Shown: one piece after another, positions 27,069 to 36,984 of the stretch | Numbering within the stretch: position 1 is the first letter of the stretch | Layout of the letters: every line of letters starts with the position of its first letter | From: Candidatus Symbiopectobacterium sp. NZEC151 | GTDB lineage: Bacteria; Pseudomonadota; Gammaproteobacteria; Enterobacterales; Enterobacteriaceae | Length of the DNA stretch: 64,000 nt | Direction: 5' to 3' | Assembly: GCF_025962655.1 (NCBI RefSeq) | Contig: NZ_JAGFPE010000003.1 | Coordinates: forward strand, 124,001 to 188,000 | Program-made: the position numbers and the translations under genes | Notes under the pieces: generated by a model | Databases searched by the model: none | What the model saw: the letters and a program-made list of their open reading frames with translations, nothing else | What the model was told of the DNA's origin: nothing

Positions 27069-27172
27069 CTCCTACAGAGTAAACGCGTTCCTTCTGACAG
27101 AGATCCCCGGCTTTCGCCGAGGATGACGAGTGGGTAAAGCAGGTTTGTCGTCGGTCTGAAATCACATCGTGA

Positions 27173-27742
27173 TTATTTGTCACCCTTGCGCGGTGTGTTT
27201 TTGCCCATCGGGCGTGGCGTCGTTTTTTTCGCAGATTGCTCAGGTTCGGTCTTTGGTGGAACGTCCGGTGCAGCAGGCGCTTGCGCCGCCGGTTGTGGTG
27301 CTGGCGCTGGCGGCTCGGAGATATCCCCGCATGATGTCCCATTGTCGCTCGGCTCAAGCGTCACCACGGGAATCGTGGTTGCTTTGGTTTCTGGTTCAGG
27401 CACGGCAGGCGGCGTGATGACCACTTCCGGTGCCAGCGGCTCCGGTTTGGCAACGCCGACCGTCTCTGCCGAGTGCGTAATGGCTTCAATCCCTTCAGCA
27501 GTGCGCGCAATCACCTTATGGGCATACACCTGCCCCACTTTAGCGGCGGCAACGCTTGCCGCTGCAATCGCGGCATTGACTGCCCCCACTTCCCCTTCCA
27601 GCTTCACGGTAACCATACCGCCGCCTTTGGTCAGCTCATAGCCGACCAGATTGACGTTGGCAGATTTCACCGCCGCATCCGCTGCCTCAACGGCCGCGGC
27701 AAGCCCCACGGTTTCTATCAGACCCAAACTTTGCTTAGCCAT
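27173..27742 (-). CDS. Shell protein (BMC-H) with long Pro-rich basic tail
   Basis: 189 residues. Residues 1-85 are a BMC-H domain close to the PduA-like shell protein of this locus (QSLGLIETVGLAAAVEAADA, VKSANVNLVGYELTKGGG). Residues 95-189 are low complexity: Pro/Ala/Thr-rich, with one Cys, ending in a strongly basic tail (KKTTPRPMGKNTPRKGDK). PduK and CsoS1D-type shell proteins also have extensions, but I see no iron-sulfur motif here. The tail may protrude into the lumen or cytosol and anchor cargo or the nucleoid (speculative). It is encoded with metK and the two-component genes in the opposite direction to the main operon. Ribosome site AGGAATCGCTT. Confidence 0.92.
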   Translation of the reverse strand: MAKQSLGLIETVGLAAAVEAADAAVKSANVNLVGYELTKGGGMVTVKLEGEVGAVNAAIAAASVAAAKVGQVYAHKVIARTAEGIEAITHSAETVGVAKPEPLAPEVVITPPAVPEPETKATTIPVVTLEPSDNGTSCGDISEPPAPAPQPAAQAPAAPDVPPKTEPEQSAKKTTPRPMGKNTPRKGDK

Positions 27743-27761
27743 AAGCGATTCCTGTGTATCG

Positions 27762-28916
27762 TTATATCAATGAAGCCGCGCCTTGTAACAACGCGGCTTT
27801 ATCGGTGAATTCCCAGGGAAAATCGGATCGCCCGAAATGCCCGTAACATGCCGTGTGGCGATAACGCGGCGCCAGTAAATCAAGCGACGTAATCATGCCG
27901 TAGACGCTGAGATCGAAATGCGCGTCCACCAGGTGCTGCAACCGATCGCGACTCACCCGCTCGGTGCCAAACGTGTTGATGCGCACCGCCACCGGGCGCG
28001 CGACGCCGATAGCCCAGGCCAACTGCACCTCACAACGTGCCGCCAATCCGGCGGCCACGATGTTCTTGGCTACATAGCGCGCCGCATAGGCCGCTGAGCG
28101 ATCGACTTTGGAAGGATCTTTGCCCGAAAACGCACCGCCACCGTGGCAAGCCGCACCGCCATAGGTATCGACGATAATCTTGCGCCCGGTGAGCCCGCAG
28201 TCACCCACCGGCCCCCCCGTAACAAACGATCCGGCCGGATTGACCAGAATACGGGTGTGCGGCGTCAGCCAGCGTGTGGGAAGCACCGGCTTGACGATCT
28301 CTTCGATCACCGCTTCGCGCAGCGTTTCAAGTGAGACATCAGGCGCGTGCTGCGTGGAAATGACGATGGTGTCCGCCGCAATCACCTGACGATCGCGGTA
28401 GCGCAGCGTCACCTGGCTTTTGGCATCTGGACGTAGAAAGGGCAAGCGACCGGATTTACGCAACTGGGCCTGACGCGCCATCAATTGATGCGCATAGACC
28501 AGGGTTGCAGGCATCAATTCCGGCGTTTCGTCCGTGGCGTAGCCAAAGGTAATGCCCTGATCGCCAGCACCCAGCTCGGTTAACACCTCACCCTGAATGC
28601 CGCTGGCAATATCCGGCGACTGCCGACCGATCAGGTTGAGCACGCCGCAGGTATTGCCGTCGTAGCCGAGCGAAGAGTGGTTATAACCGATCTGTTTGAT
28701 GGTGTGGCGCACCACGCTTTCCACATCAATCGATGCGCTGGTGGTGATTTCTCCCGCCACTATGGCGACACCAGTCTTCACCAGACATTCGCACGCCACG
28801 CGGCCCCAGGGATCTTGTAGCAACACCGCATCCAAAATCGCATCAGAAATCTGATCGGCGATTTTGTCCGGATGGCCTTCCGCCACTGATTCGGAAGTAA
28901 ACAGGTACTCGTCCAC
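27762..28916 (-). CDS. metK: S-adenosylmethionine synthetase, GRM-associated paralogue
   Basis: Makes SAM from methionine and ATP. 384 residues, full length. Signatures are present: [55 protein letters not shown] and [19 protein letters not shown]. The housekeeping enzyme of enterobacteria has distinct residues at many of these flanks, so this is a diverged second copy. It starts at GTG (28916), with GAGG five bases upstream. It probably supplies SAM for the radical activase. The end is 19 bases before the tailed shell gene, and the response regulator stop is 98 bases upstream. Confidence 0.95.
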   Translation of the reverse strand: MDEYLFTSESVAEGHPDKIADQISDAILDAVLLQDPWGRVACECLVKTGVAIVAGEITTSASIDVESVVRHTIKQIGYNHSSLGYDGNTCGVLNLIGRQSPDIASGIQGEVLTELGAGDQGITFGYATDETPELMPATLVYAHQLMARQAQLRKSGRLPFLRPDAKSQVTLRYRDRQVIAADTIVISTQHAPDVSLETLREAVIEEIVKPVLPTRWLTPHTRILVNPAGSFVTGGPVGDCGLTGRKIIVDTYGGAACHGGGAFSGKDPSKVDRSAAYAARYVAKNIVAAGLAARCEVQLAWAIGVARPVAVRINTFGTERVSRDRLQHLVDAHFDLSVYGMITSLDLLAPRYRHTACYGHFGRSDFPWEFTDKAALLQGAASLI

Positions 28917-29014
28917 GCAAGCCTCGCCCCACTGAGAGTATCCCGTTATTTTACTCGGGGGGGCTAACGGCTCCGGTAAACTTTCTTGCTGTCAGGTTGG
29001 ACTATTTTGCGTTA

Positions 29015-30109
29015 TCACCGCGCGGGTAGCACTACGCTGTTCCCCGCCGCCGGTGGGACAACCTGCGGGTTAAACACCATCAGCTTGCGGTAGTCGGAAG
29101 GAGACATGTTGGTCTCTTTTTTGAAGATGCGGCAGAAATAGTTCGCATCCTGATACGCCAGTTCCAGCGCGATAGTATTGACCTTTAAATCACTGAATTG
29201 CAGCAGAGATTTGGCAATTTTTATTTTTCGATTTGCCACATAGGTGGAAAAACCGGTACCGGTGGCCTTCTTGAAAGCCCGGCTCAGATAACAGGCGCTG
29301 ACAAAAGCGCGTTCGGCGATATCATCCAGGGTGATGTTGCTGAAAATATTCTTCTCGATGTGGTAACGGGCGCGTTCGATAAAATCCCCCTGCGGCGCAG
29401 CGCTTTTAAACGCCCGCTCAAACAGCGCTTCACTCAGGGTAAACACGCTGCGCAGAATACGGTAGTAAAGCCCTTCCGTCAGCCCACGGCTGGCAACGTC
29501 GCGCGTCACCCCTTTGAGCGCCGCAGCATGAGAAGCGGCAAACTTGTCGCCTTGTGCCGTCACGTATTGGTCGAGCAGCGCAAGAAAATCCACCACCGTC
29601 TGGCGGCGATCGCCGGATTTATCCCAGTAGGCACCGTCGATGGTCTGAAACACCAACTCATGCCAGGCGGGATAATCGCCATCGTCAATCAGAGCAAACA
29701 CTTTCTGTTTCAGCTCGCGTGTTACCTGATTATCCTGCTCATCGTAGTGCAGCACCTTTTTGATTACCTCGGTCATGATGCTCTGTTTGACCGGTTTGAG
29801 CAGGTAATCATCCACTTTCAGGCTCAGCATGCTGCGCACAATATCGAAATCATCATTGGCAGTGGTGACGATCACTTTGGTCTGATCGTTTTTACGACGC
29901 AGGTACTCGATCACTTCTCTTCCATTCGGCAGCGGAATATTGATATCCACCAGGATCATGTCGATATGATTAAGCTGATCGATCAGTTGAATGGCTTTGC
30001 GTCCGGTCGATGCTTCATGAATGGTGGCATTTTCGATATGCTCCGAGATCATGCGGCGCAAAGACTCGGATTCAATGTGTTCATCTTCCACAATCACAAA
30101 ATTGTACAT
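29015..30109 (-). CDS. Response regulator with AraC-type DNA-binding domain (YesN-like)
   Basis: 364 residues. The receiver domain (1-120) begins MYNFVIVEDEHIESESLRRM, with the phospho-Asp in MILVDINIPLPNG and Lys in DDYLLKPV. A middle segment of about 120 residues links to two helix-turn-helix motifs (ITLDDIAERAFVSACYLSRAFKKATG and ALELAYQDANYFCRIFKKETNMSPSDYRK). It is the partner of the sensor kinase 16 bases upstream and the likely activator of the GRM operons. The start at 30109 follows GGAGAAACACA; the longer frame upstream is inside the kinase gene. Confidence 0.95.
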   Translation of the reverse strand: MYNFVIVEDEHIESESLRRMISEHIENATIHEASTGRKAIQLIDQLNHIDMILVDINIPLPNGREVIEYLRRKNDQTKVIVTTANDDFDIVRSMLSLKVDDYLLKPVKQSIMTEVIKKVLHYDEQDNQVTRELKQKVFALIDDGDYPAWHELVFQTIDGAYWDKSGDRRQTVVDFLALLDQYVTAQGDKFAASHAAALKGVTRDVASRGLTEGLYYRILRSVFTLSEALFERAFKSAAPQGDFIERARYHIEKNIFSNITLDDIAERAFVSACYLSRAFKKATGTGFSTYVANRKIKIAKSLLQFSDLKVNTIALELAYQDANYFCRIFKKETNMSPSDYRKLMVFNPQVVPPAAGNSVVLPAR

Positions 30110-30125
30110 TGTGTTTCTCCCCGGA

Positions 30126-31361
30126 TTAATGGACTTCCAGCATCGGGAAACGCAGCTTGATAGAGGTTCCCTGCTTCGGTTTATGCGGACTGGCAATCTC
30201 CAGTCCATAACGCTCGCCGAACAGCAACTGAAGTCGATTTTGAATGTTGTTGATACCGATGCCGCCTTTTTGGCGATTCTCATTACCGGAGAGAATATGC
30301 TCGATATCCTGCGGCGAAATACCATCGCCATTGTCCGTCACTTCAATAATCACATCGTGGCCATCGTCGGTGGCTTTAATATGAATGTGACTTTTTATTT
30401 CTCGTGGCTCGACCACGTAGTTAAAGAAGTTCTCCACCAGCGGCTGCAAAATAAGAAAAGGACAGATCACATCCAGGTATTTGTCCGGGATGCTGAACAT
30501 GTAATCAAAACGATCGCTCATGCGGACTTTTTGAATTGACATGTAGCTGTTGACGTAATTGATTTCATTACGCAGCGTGATAAGCCCATTATTACTTTTG
30601 CGTAGCAGATAGCGCATCATGTCGGAGAAATCATGCACCATGTTTTCGGTGCGCTGGGCGTTCTCCAAAAAGGCTAAACGGCCGATAGTATTGAGTACGT
30701 TAAACAGGAAATGAGGGTTTATCTGATAGGAAAGTGCTTTAAACTCCGCCTCATGCAGAGAGCGCTCGATATCCACGCGTTTGCGCAATTCATTGGTCAA
30801 CGCCAGATCTTTTTGATGCAACTCGCGCTGGATATTGTTGGCGTAAGCCTGTTCTACCAGGTAAGACGCGACGTGCAACAGCGTATAGGCGGTAGACTCA
30901 AAACGCTCGTAGGGCATGCGTTTGGTGTTTTCATGCAGGTTCACCAGCATGGGGTTCTCTTCCCACACACCATTTTCCGCCAGAATGTAGGGAATTTCGG
31001 TCTCTTTTGAGGTTTCGACTTTGACCTGACCGGAGATAAACGCACCGAGATAGTGGTTGTCTATCATGATAGGCACCGCGAACTCAACGAACCCGCAGTA
31101 GCAGCGATACACCACCGGGCGGCAGGCCGCCATGGCCGCTCGTCCTCCGGCGTCATCACAGTCGTAGCAGTGCTGGGCTAATGCAGGATTACGCCGCGAA
31201 CGGGCGCAAAAATCAGAAAATCCGCTGGGTTTGGTAACCGGGACGCCTTTTTCATCAACAACCACCAATGCAATCATCATGGATTTGCTGAAGTTATCCT
31301 GCAACGTTTGCAGCCGTTCAACGTCAAGGATTTCTTGCAATGGATATTTGTTGTTCATCAT
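30126..31361 (-). CDS. Histidine kinase with PocR sensory domain
   Basis: 411-residue LytS/YesM-type kinase without membrane segments. The N-terminal PocR domain (about 10-170) has the Cys-rich pattern FCARSR....[13 protein letters not shown] and [14 protein letters not shown]. PocR domains bind small diols or related ligands, and Salmonella PocR activates the pdu and cob operons with 1,2-propanediol. A coiled-coil linker leads to the kinase core: [20 protein letters not shown] (phospho-His) and the ATP site VTDNGDGI and [12 protein letters not shown]. It most likely senses the diol substrate. ATG 31361 or the next codon ATG may be used. Confidence 0.95.
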   Translation of the reverse strand: MMNNKYPLQEILDVERLQTLQDNFSKSMMIALVVVDEKGVPVTKPSGFSDFCARSRRNPALAQHCYDCDDAGGRAAMAACRPVVYRCYCGFVEFAVPIMIDNHYLGAFISGQVKVETSKETEIPYILAENGVWEENPMLVNLHENTKRMPYERFESTAYTLLHVASYLVEQAYANNIQRELHQKDLALTNELRKRVDIERSLHEAEFKALSYQINPHFLFNVLNTIGRLAFLENAQRTENMVHDFSDMMRYLLRKSNNGLITLRNEINYVNSYMSIQKVRMSDRFDYMFSIPDKYLDVICPFLILQPLVENFFNYVVEPREIKSHIHIKATDDGHDVIIEVTDNGDGISPQDIEHILSGNENRQKGGIGINNIQNRLQLLFGERYGLEIASPHKPKQGTSIKLRFPMLEVH

Positions 31362-31435
31362 GCTCTTTTCTGTCAGTCAGACACCGTGTCTGAGAATCCG
31401 TTTTCGCCCCTCCGCCGCCGTAGGAATATCCCTTC

Positions 31436-31562
<127 letters not shown>

Positions 31563-31704
31563 TTCCTATTGATAACGGTCTTGTATTATTTACGATCTAC
31601 GGTAAGGATGCTATGACCTATCTCACACGGTGCCATTGCCATAAGAATGACAAGAAATTACACCTGAACATGTTTGTTTTGTTTGAGCCCGATCGACTCT
31701 TGCA

Positions 31705-32094
31705 CTATGACGAAGTAGAGGGTTTTTCTTCGCGTGACGGCCAGCAGACCAACAATACGCCCACCATGATGGCGAACACGCCGATGCACGCCAGCCATGA
31801 AAAATGCTCTGAATAGTCGGGTAACAGAAGCGAGCCAAGCCACACCAGCACATAGCTCAGGCTCAAAAATGCGTAGGCTTTTCCCAGCGCCAGGCGCTGT
31901 AACGCGAATTGCCAGACAATCAGCGACAGCACATAGCACCCCAGCCCAGCGGCAAGCAGCAGCCACTGGCACAGTGCGCCGTCCCACAGCGTACGCATCG
32001 ACCATACCGGTGGCAATCCGGACAGGGCGTATTTAATCGCCAACTGCGCGATGCTGACCGACATGACACTGAGGCACGCCGCTAGATATCCCAT
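31705..32094 (-). CDS. arnF: Undecaprenyl-phosphate-L-Ara4N flippase subunit ArnF
   Basis: Small multidrug-resistance-fold membrane protein, 129 residues and four membrane segments (GYLAACLSVMSVSIAQLAIKY; LGCYVLSLIVWQFALQRLAL; AYAFLSLSYVLVWLGSLLL; IGVFAIMVGVLLVCW). With ArnE it moves undecaprenyl-phosphate-L-Ara4N to the periplasmic face. The family segment LGKAYAFLSLSYVLVWLGS is present. Last gene of arnBCADTEF. Confidence 0.95.
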   Translation of the reverse strand: MGYLAACLSVMSVSIAQLAIKYALSGLPPVWSMRTLWDGALCQWLLLAAGLGCYVLSLIVWQFALQRLALGKAYAFLSLSYVLVWLGSLLLPDYSEHFSWLACIGVFAIMVGVLLVCWPSREEKPSTSS

Positions 32095-32109
32095 GCTATC
32101 GCCTCCACG

Positions 32110-32436
32110 CTAAGCCGTAACACCGAGCAAAACGACGCCCGAGATGATAAACAGAATGCCGAGGATATGCCGCGCATCAATCGGTTCCCGCCAAATCCAG
32201 CGCGCCGCCAACGTGATCCAAACCAGATTCAGGCTCAACATCGGATAGGCTACGCCGACCGGAAGCTGCTGTAGCACGACCAGCCACAGCAATAGCGCAA
32301 GCGCCAGCAGCAGCAGAGCAGCAAACAGCCATCGCACCGCATAGGTACGATGAGGCGCGCCAGCCGCCTGTTTTTGGCACATCTGCCCCATGCAGCTCAG
32401 CATGCTGACCAGCAAAACCCCTAACCATGCACTCAC
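32110..32436 (-). CDS. arnE: Undecaprenyl-phosphate-L-Ara4N flippase subunit ArnE
   Basis: Partner of ArnF, 108 residues and four membrane segments. VGVAYPMLSLNLVWITLAARWIW is the EmrE/ArnE signature with the conserved VAYPML turn. The start overlaps the arnT stop by four bases, so translation is coupled. Confidence 0.94.
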   Translation of the reverse strand: MSAWLGVLLVSMLSCMGQMCQKQAAGAPHRTYAVRWLFAALLLLALALLLWLVVLQQLPVGVAYPMLSLNLVWITLAARWIWREPIDARHILGILFIISGVVLLGVTA

Positions 32437-34091
32437 TGCGCGTGATACTCGACAACGGCAAAACGTCCTTGCTGATAGACACAGTCCGGCGTTGGCAGCG
32501 CATGTATCGTCGTTCTGTCGTCATCGTCAAGCAGCAGCATCAGCGTAATATTGCCTTGCTGACGGTGAGCGGCGAGCCAGTCAGGGAAAGCCTCTTCAGA
32601 GACAAACCGTTCTGCGCTGTCCTCAAACGCCAAGCCCCAGGCCAGTTCCCCGCGGCGGCTGTAGAGAAAAATATCGTCACGCTGTAACTCCCAGGCAATC
32701 GCTGAGGCAACCCCTACGCTGTTGGACAGCACATAGCGGCTCGCTTGCAGCTGCGCGCGAGCGGGCTCAATCATCGCCTGAGGCTGTTTGGCATTCTCTA
32801 CACGATCGGGAACGGCAACGCCCACCAGCAGCGCCAATGCCAGCGGACACAGTGCCGCGCAGGGCCACCGGTTACGCGGTTGCACCAACGCCAGCCCCCC
32901 TATCAGCGCCCAGCAGAGAAATATCACCGCTGCCGCCAGCATCTTGCAATACTCCTGCGGCGTATAGAGCGGATAGCTCGCCAACCGATGGGGAGCCAAT
33001 ACCAGCACCACGGCTAGCAGGCCGGTAAAACCAAACAGCATATTGATGAGTGCGTTGGCGCGCAGCGCCTTGCCACCTTCGCGGGCAGCGCCCAGCACAT
33101 GATGCGCCAGCAATGCCGCCAGCGGCGCGTAGCAGGGCAGAATATAGGTCAGCAACTTTCCCTTCGCGAGGCTGAAAAACAGCAGCGGCAGGAGTGTCCA
33201 GCCCAGCAAATAGATCAGGCCGCTATTCTGTTTCCTGTCTCGCCAGCCCTGGCGCAGCGCACCAGGAAGAAAGCCCAGCCAGGGTAATGCACCCAGCAGA
33301 AACAGCGGCAGGTAATACCAAAACGGTGCCCGGTGCTGCGCCCCCTCCTCCGCAAAGCGCTGGATATGCTCTACCCAGAAAAAGTAGTGCCAGAATGTCG
33401 GTTCACGCTCTGCGATGGTTAGCGCCCAAGGCAATGTCACCGCCGCCGCACTCAACACGGCTAACGGTCCATACATCAACAGTGATTTCCACTGTTTCTT
33501 TTCTGCCACCCACGGCAGCACGCTAATAACGGGCACCGCCAGCGCCAAAAAGCCTTTGGTCATCACCCCCATGCCACAAGCCACACCCAGCACCAGATAC
33601 CCGATGGCCTTTTTGCCTACGGACTCGGATTCTGCGGCATACCAGAAACTGCACATGGCAAGCGAGAGCCACAGCGCAAGCATAGGATCGAGCACGGCGT
33701 AAGTCCCTACGCCGTAGACCAGCAAGCAGGTAAGGTAGATGACTGCCGCCAGCAGCGCAGTACGCGTGTCTCGCCAGATCCGCCAGGAGAGCCACGCCAC
33801 CAGACAGGCGGTCAGTGAAGAGGAGAATATCGCTCCCGCACGCACTGCAAAATTGGAATGACCAAAAAACCATTGACCCAGATTGTTGATCCAGTAACCC
33901 GCTATCGGCTTTTCAAAGTAGCGAATACCTAAAAAACGCGGCACCGCCCAATCCCCCGAGGCCAGTAAGCCACGGCTGATTTCTGCATAGCGGGTTTCAT
34001 CCGGCTGCCAGAGCAAGCGGTATTCAACGGGAATAACGTAATAGAGCGCCCACAAAGCGACCAATGCGAGCGTGTAGGTTACTGCCTTCAT
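32433..34091 (-). CDS. arnT: Lipid A L-Ara4N transferase ArnT
   Basis: GT-C glycosyltransferase (552 residues) that moves L-Ara4N from the lipid carrier to lipid A phosphates on the periplasmic side, reducing surface charge and polymyxin binding. The early loop LWQPDETRYAEISRGLLASGDW carries the catalytic Asp-Glu pair, and RYFEKPIAGYWINNL follows. About 12 membrane segments fill the first two-thirds; the C-terminal third is a soluble periplasmic domain. The start overlaps the arnD stop by one base. Confidence 0.96.
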   Translation of the reverse strand: MKAVTYTLALVALWALYYVIPVEYRLLWQPDETRYAEISRGLLASGDWAVPRFLGIRYFEKPIAGYWINNLGQWFFGHSNFAVRAGAIFSSSLTACLVAWLSWRIWRDTRTALLAAVIYLTCLLVYGVGTYAVLDPMLALWLSLAMCSFWYAAESESVGKKAIGYLVLGVACGMGVMTKGFLALAVPVISVLPWVAEKKQWKSLLMYGPLAVLSAAAVTLPWALTIAEREPTFWHYFFWVEHIQRFAEEGAQHRAPFWYYLPLFLLGALPWLGFLPGALRQGWRDRKQNSGLIYLLGWTLLPLLFFSLAKGKLLTYILPCYAPLAALLAHHVLGAAREGGKALRANALINMLFGFTGLLAVVLVLAPHRLASYPLYTPQEYCKMLAAAVIFLCWALIGGLALVQPRNRWPCAALCPLALALLVGVAVPDRVENAKQPQAMIEPARAQLQASRYVLSNSVGVASAIAWELQRDDIFLYSRRGELAWGLAFEDSAERFVSEEAFPDWLAAHRQQGNITLMLLLDDDDRTTIHALPTPDCVYQQGRFAVVEYHAQ

Positions 34092-35008
34092 TACTGACCG
34101 ACCTGATATTGTTGACTATTCAACCACTGTTGGCAGCCTAGCCATCCTTCCCGCCCTTCGATGGCGCTGCGTACTACATGCCCAACGGGCAAATCTGCTT
34201 CTGATTCTGGAAGCAACGTCCCCAGAGGGCAAAACTCAAGTCCTTCGAGACGTGCCATGGAGAGCAACGCCGAGAATTCTCGCTGGAAGGCAATGCCCTC
34301 CACCTCCGCGTGTACGGTATACACGGGTGTACCTCTCGCGCTGTGCATGGCGTTGAGCAAATAGCGGTTGAACTGCTGCGGTTGTACGGTGGAACCGATA
34401 ACCTCATCCCAGGTGGGCAATGAGACCGGGACCTGAACGGTACCTAATGTACCGTCTGCCAGGCGGGGCCGAAATGGCGTGCTTCCGCGACAATCGCTGT
34501 TGTAGCGGAAACCAAAGCACTGCTTGGCTTCAATGATGCGCTGATCCGCCCGCCACCCGGCCACGGCGGAACAGGTGACGGCCTGACCCAGCACATCCTC
34601 CAGCGCCGTTTTACCCAGGTCGATATGGCGATGTAACTGTGCTGGCTGCCAAATACCCGCCCAGGTTTGCCAGGCAAAGTGATCCCAGGCATGAAGCCCC
34701 ACTTCGTGGGTACGCGCCGTTTGTCGCATAACGTCCGCATTACCGCGCCCAATCAGGCGGCCCGGCCAGGCAGTCCCCGCCAGCAGGATATCCCAGCCAT
34801 ACAGAGAAACCGCCTTGGAGCGCAGCATCTTCCACAAAAAAGCCGGTTTGGCCAGACGCCAAAGGTGACGTCCCATATTGTCTGGCCCAACGCTGAAAAA
34901 GACGCTTGCCTGAACCCCATGCTGATCCAACGTTTCCAGCAGGCGCGGCATGCCGACTCGCGTGCCGCGCCAGGTGTCAACATCAATACGCAGCCCGACA
35001 CGTTTCAT
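34091..35008 (-). CDS. arnD: 4-deoxy-4-formamido-L-arabinose-phosphoundecaprenol deformylase ArnD
   Basis: NodB-homology polysaccharide-deacetylase-fold metal enzyme (305 residues) that deformylates undecaprenyl-phosphate-L-Ara4FN. The N-terminus [20 protein letters not shown] has the metal-binding Asp pair, [14 protein letters not shown] the His motif, and [11 protein letters not shown] and [10 protein letters not shown] the later motifs. It overlaps arnA by four bases. Confidence 0.95.
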   Translation of the reverse strand: MKRVGLRIDVDTWRGTRVGMPRLLETLDQHGVQASVFFSVGPDNMGRHLWRLAKPAFLWKMLRSKAVSLYGWDILLAGTAWPGRLIGRGNADVMRQTARTHEVGLHAWDHFAWQTWAGIWQPAQLHRHIDLGKTALEDVLGQAVTCSAVAGWRADQRIIEAKQCFGFRYNSDCRGSTPFRPRLADGTLGTVQVPVSLPTWDEVIGSTVQPQQFNRYLLNAMHSARGTPVYTVHAEVEGIAFQREFSALLSMARLEGLEFCPLGTLLPESEADLPVGHVVRSAIEGREGWLGCQQWLNSQQYQVGQ

Positions 35009-36984
35009 GGGGCGGAATCCGGTGTAGGGTGAGCGCGCAGGAAAAAGTCCAACGTTTCGTCAATCGTCTGGCGGATTTCGACCTGTGGCTCCCAACCCAG
35101 AAGGCGGCGCGCATTGGCGATGCTCGGTTTGCGGTGTTCCACATCCTGATAGCCTTTACCGTAGTAACTGCCGCTCTCCACCACGCACATGCCGGCAAAC
35201 GGCGGATAAATGTGCCGTAACGGATGGCGTTCAAAGCTTTCGAGCAACAGCTCCGCGAGTTCGCGGATACTGGCCTCATTGTTCGGATTACCGATATTGA
35301 TGATTCGCCCGTCACACTTGTTGTCACGGTTTTCAATGATGCGGAATAACGCGTCGATGCCGTCGTTGATATCGGTAAAACAGCGCTTCTGTTCACCGCC
35401 ATCAATCAGTTTGATGGGCGATCCCTCCACCAGATTCAGAATCAACTGCGTGATGGCGCGCGAGCTGCCGATGCGGGCGGCATCCAGGCTATCAAGCCGT
35501 GGCCCCATCCAGTTGAAGGGGCGGAACAGCGTAAAACGCAGTCCCTGCTTTTCACCATAGGCCCAGATCACTCGGTCCAGCAGTTGCTTCGAAACCGAAT
35601 AGATCCAACGTTGTTTGTTAATCGGCCCCACCACCAGCGATGAGCGATCTTCATCGAACACCTTATCGCTACACATCCCATACACTTCAGAGGTGGAAGG
35701 GAAGATGATGCGCTTCTGGTGTTTGACGCAGCTACGCACGATTTTCAGGTTCTCTTCAAAATCCAGTTCGAATACCCGTAGCGGATTGCGCGTGTATTCA
35801 ATCGGCGTGGCAATAGCAACCAGCGGCAGAACGACATCACATTTCTTGATGTGATACTCAATCCACTCCGAGTGGATGGTGATGTCGCCTTCAACAAAGT
35901 GAAAACGTGGATTGAGCAGGAAACGGGCAATGGCATCGGAACCGATATCCAAGCCGTAGACTTCGTAATTTTCATCTTGCAGCAACCGTTCCGTCAGGTG
36001 GTTGCCGATAAAACCGTTTACCCCGAGGATCAATACCCGTACGCGCTTAGCTTGGCATGGCAAGCAGGCGTTCAGCCTGGCCCCTTCCACCATGCCTACG
36101 GTTTGTGCCAGTTGCTCACCCGCCATAAACACGCTGTTGTCACTCTGCCCGGTCACAATCTCCAGCGCACCGCTACCGCAGGCAACCACCAGCGGTGAAA
36201 CGGACAACACGGTTCCACTCGGTGCGCTAGGGAAATCTGGCCGCAGACGGGAAGACCACACCGTCAAGCGTGTCGCACCGGCATAGCAAAAGGCGCCCGG
36301 CCACGGGTCCGTGACCGCACGCACCAGGTTGTACAATTCATGCGCGGGCCGTGACCAGTCCATCCGCCCCGCCTCCGGGGTTCGCCGGGTGACATAGCTG
36401 GCCTGTGCGTGATCCTGCTCCTGTTGCGGATAGTTACCGGATTTAATCACCGGCAGAATATCGCGTAACAGACGGTCTGCGGATTCGCACAGTTTATGAT
36501 GCAAGCCAGGCGCATTGTCATCGGGTGCGATATCAACCCGCCGTTGTGCGACGATCGGGCCCGCGTCGGGTTCTGACGTCATGCGGTGCAGCGTGACGCC
36601 CGTTTGCGTTTCTCCGTTGACCAATACCCAATTCAGCGGTGCGCGGCCACGGTATTGCGGCAATAGTGAGCCATGCAGGTTAAACGCGCCTAAAGGTGCG
36701 CACTGCAAAATGTCTTCACTCAGCACACGGCGGTAATAGAAAGAAAAAATGGCCTGCGGTGCGAGCGCGCGAATGCGTTCACGCCACAGCGGGTGATTCA
36801 CGTCTTCCGGTGTATAGACAGGAATGCCCGTTCTGGCGGCAATACGAGCCACCGAGCCAAAAAAAGGATTTTCACCGGGCGTATCCGCATGGGTAAAAAT
36901 AGCACTGATGCGATAGCCACAGGCCAGCAAGGCATTGATGCCAACGCATCCCATATCGTGATAAGCAAAAACAACGGTATTCAT
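35005..36984 (-). CDS. arnA: Bifunctional UDP-L-Ara4N formyltransferase/UDP-GlcA oxidative decarboxylase ArnA
   Basis: Two-domain cytosolic enzyme, 659 residues. The N-terminal formyltransferase (1-305) has [21 protein letters not shown] with the catalytic Asn and His. The C-terminal NAD decarboxylase (315-655) begins [19 protein letters not shown], then [10 protein letters not shown], with the Tyr-x3-Lys site in [15 protein letters not shown]. It supplies both the UDP-keto sugar precursor and the formylated product. Start overlaps the arnC stop by ATGA. Confidence 0.97.
   Translation of the reverse strand: MNTVVFAYHDMGCVGINALLACGYRISAIFTHADTPGENPFFGSVARIAARTGIPVYTPEDVNHPLWRERIRALAPQAIFSFYYRRVLSEDILQCAPLGAFNLHGSLLPQYRGRAPLNWVLVNGETQTGVTLHRMTSEPDAGPIVAQRRVDIAPDDNAPGLHHKLCESADRLLRDILPVIKSGNYPQQEQDHAQASYVTRRTPEAGRMDWSRPAHELYNLVRAVTDPWPGAFCYAGATRLTVWSSRLRPDFPSAPSGTVLSVSPLVVACGSGALEIVTGQSDNSVFMAGEQLAQTVGMVEGARLNACLPCQAKRVRVLILGVNGFIGNHLTERLLQDENYEVYGLDIGSDAIARFLLNPRFHFVEGDITIHSEWIEYHIKKCDVVLPLVAIATPIEYTRNPLRVFELDFEENLKIVRSCVKHQKRIIFPSTSEVYGMCSDKVFDEDRSSLVVGPINKQRWIYSVSKQLLDRVIWAYGEKQGLRFTLFRPFNWMGPRLDSLDAARIGSSRAITQLILNLVEGSPIKLIDGGEQKRCFTDINDGIDALFRIIENRDNKCDGRIINIGNPNNEASIRELAELLLESFERHPLRHIYPPFAGMCVVESGSYYGKGYQDVEHRKPSIANARRLLGWEPQVEIRQTIDETLDFFLRAHPTPDSAP

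Larger units (their letters stand above)
26539..27172. other. Long non-coding stretch with repetitive sequence
   Basis: No gene that I can support. Bases 26640-26830 are GC-rich and open in several frames on both strands, with short inverted and near-repeat segments (GGGTGCCGCCGGACGGACCGG; CACGGCGCTGCCTTTCGCGG). It looks like a dispersed intergenic element of the kind common in soft-rot enterobacteria, an impression from memory. Bases 26998-27068 hold a tandem 20-mer and a REP-like palindrome. Confidence 0.4.

Noticed and set aside
29198..30160. 320-codon plus-strand ORF over the response regulator
   Set aside because: Antisense to a well-recognised AraC-type regulator.
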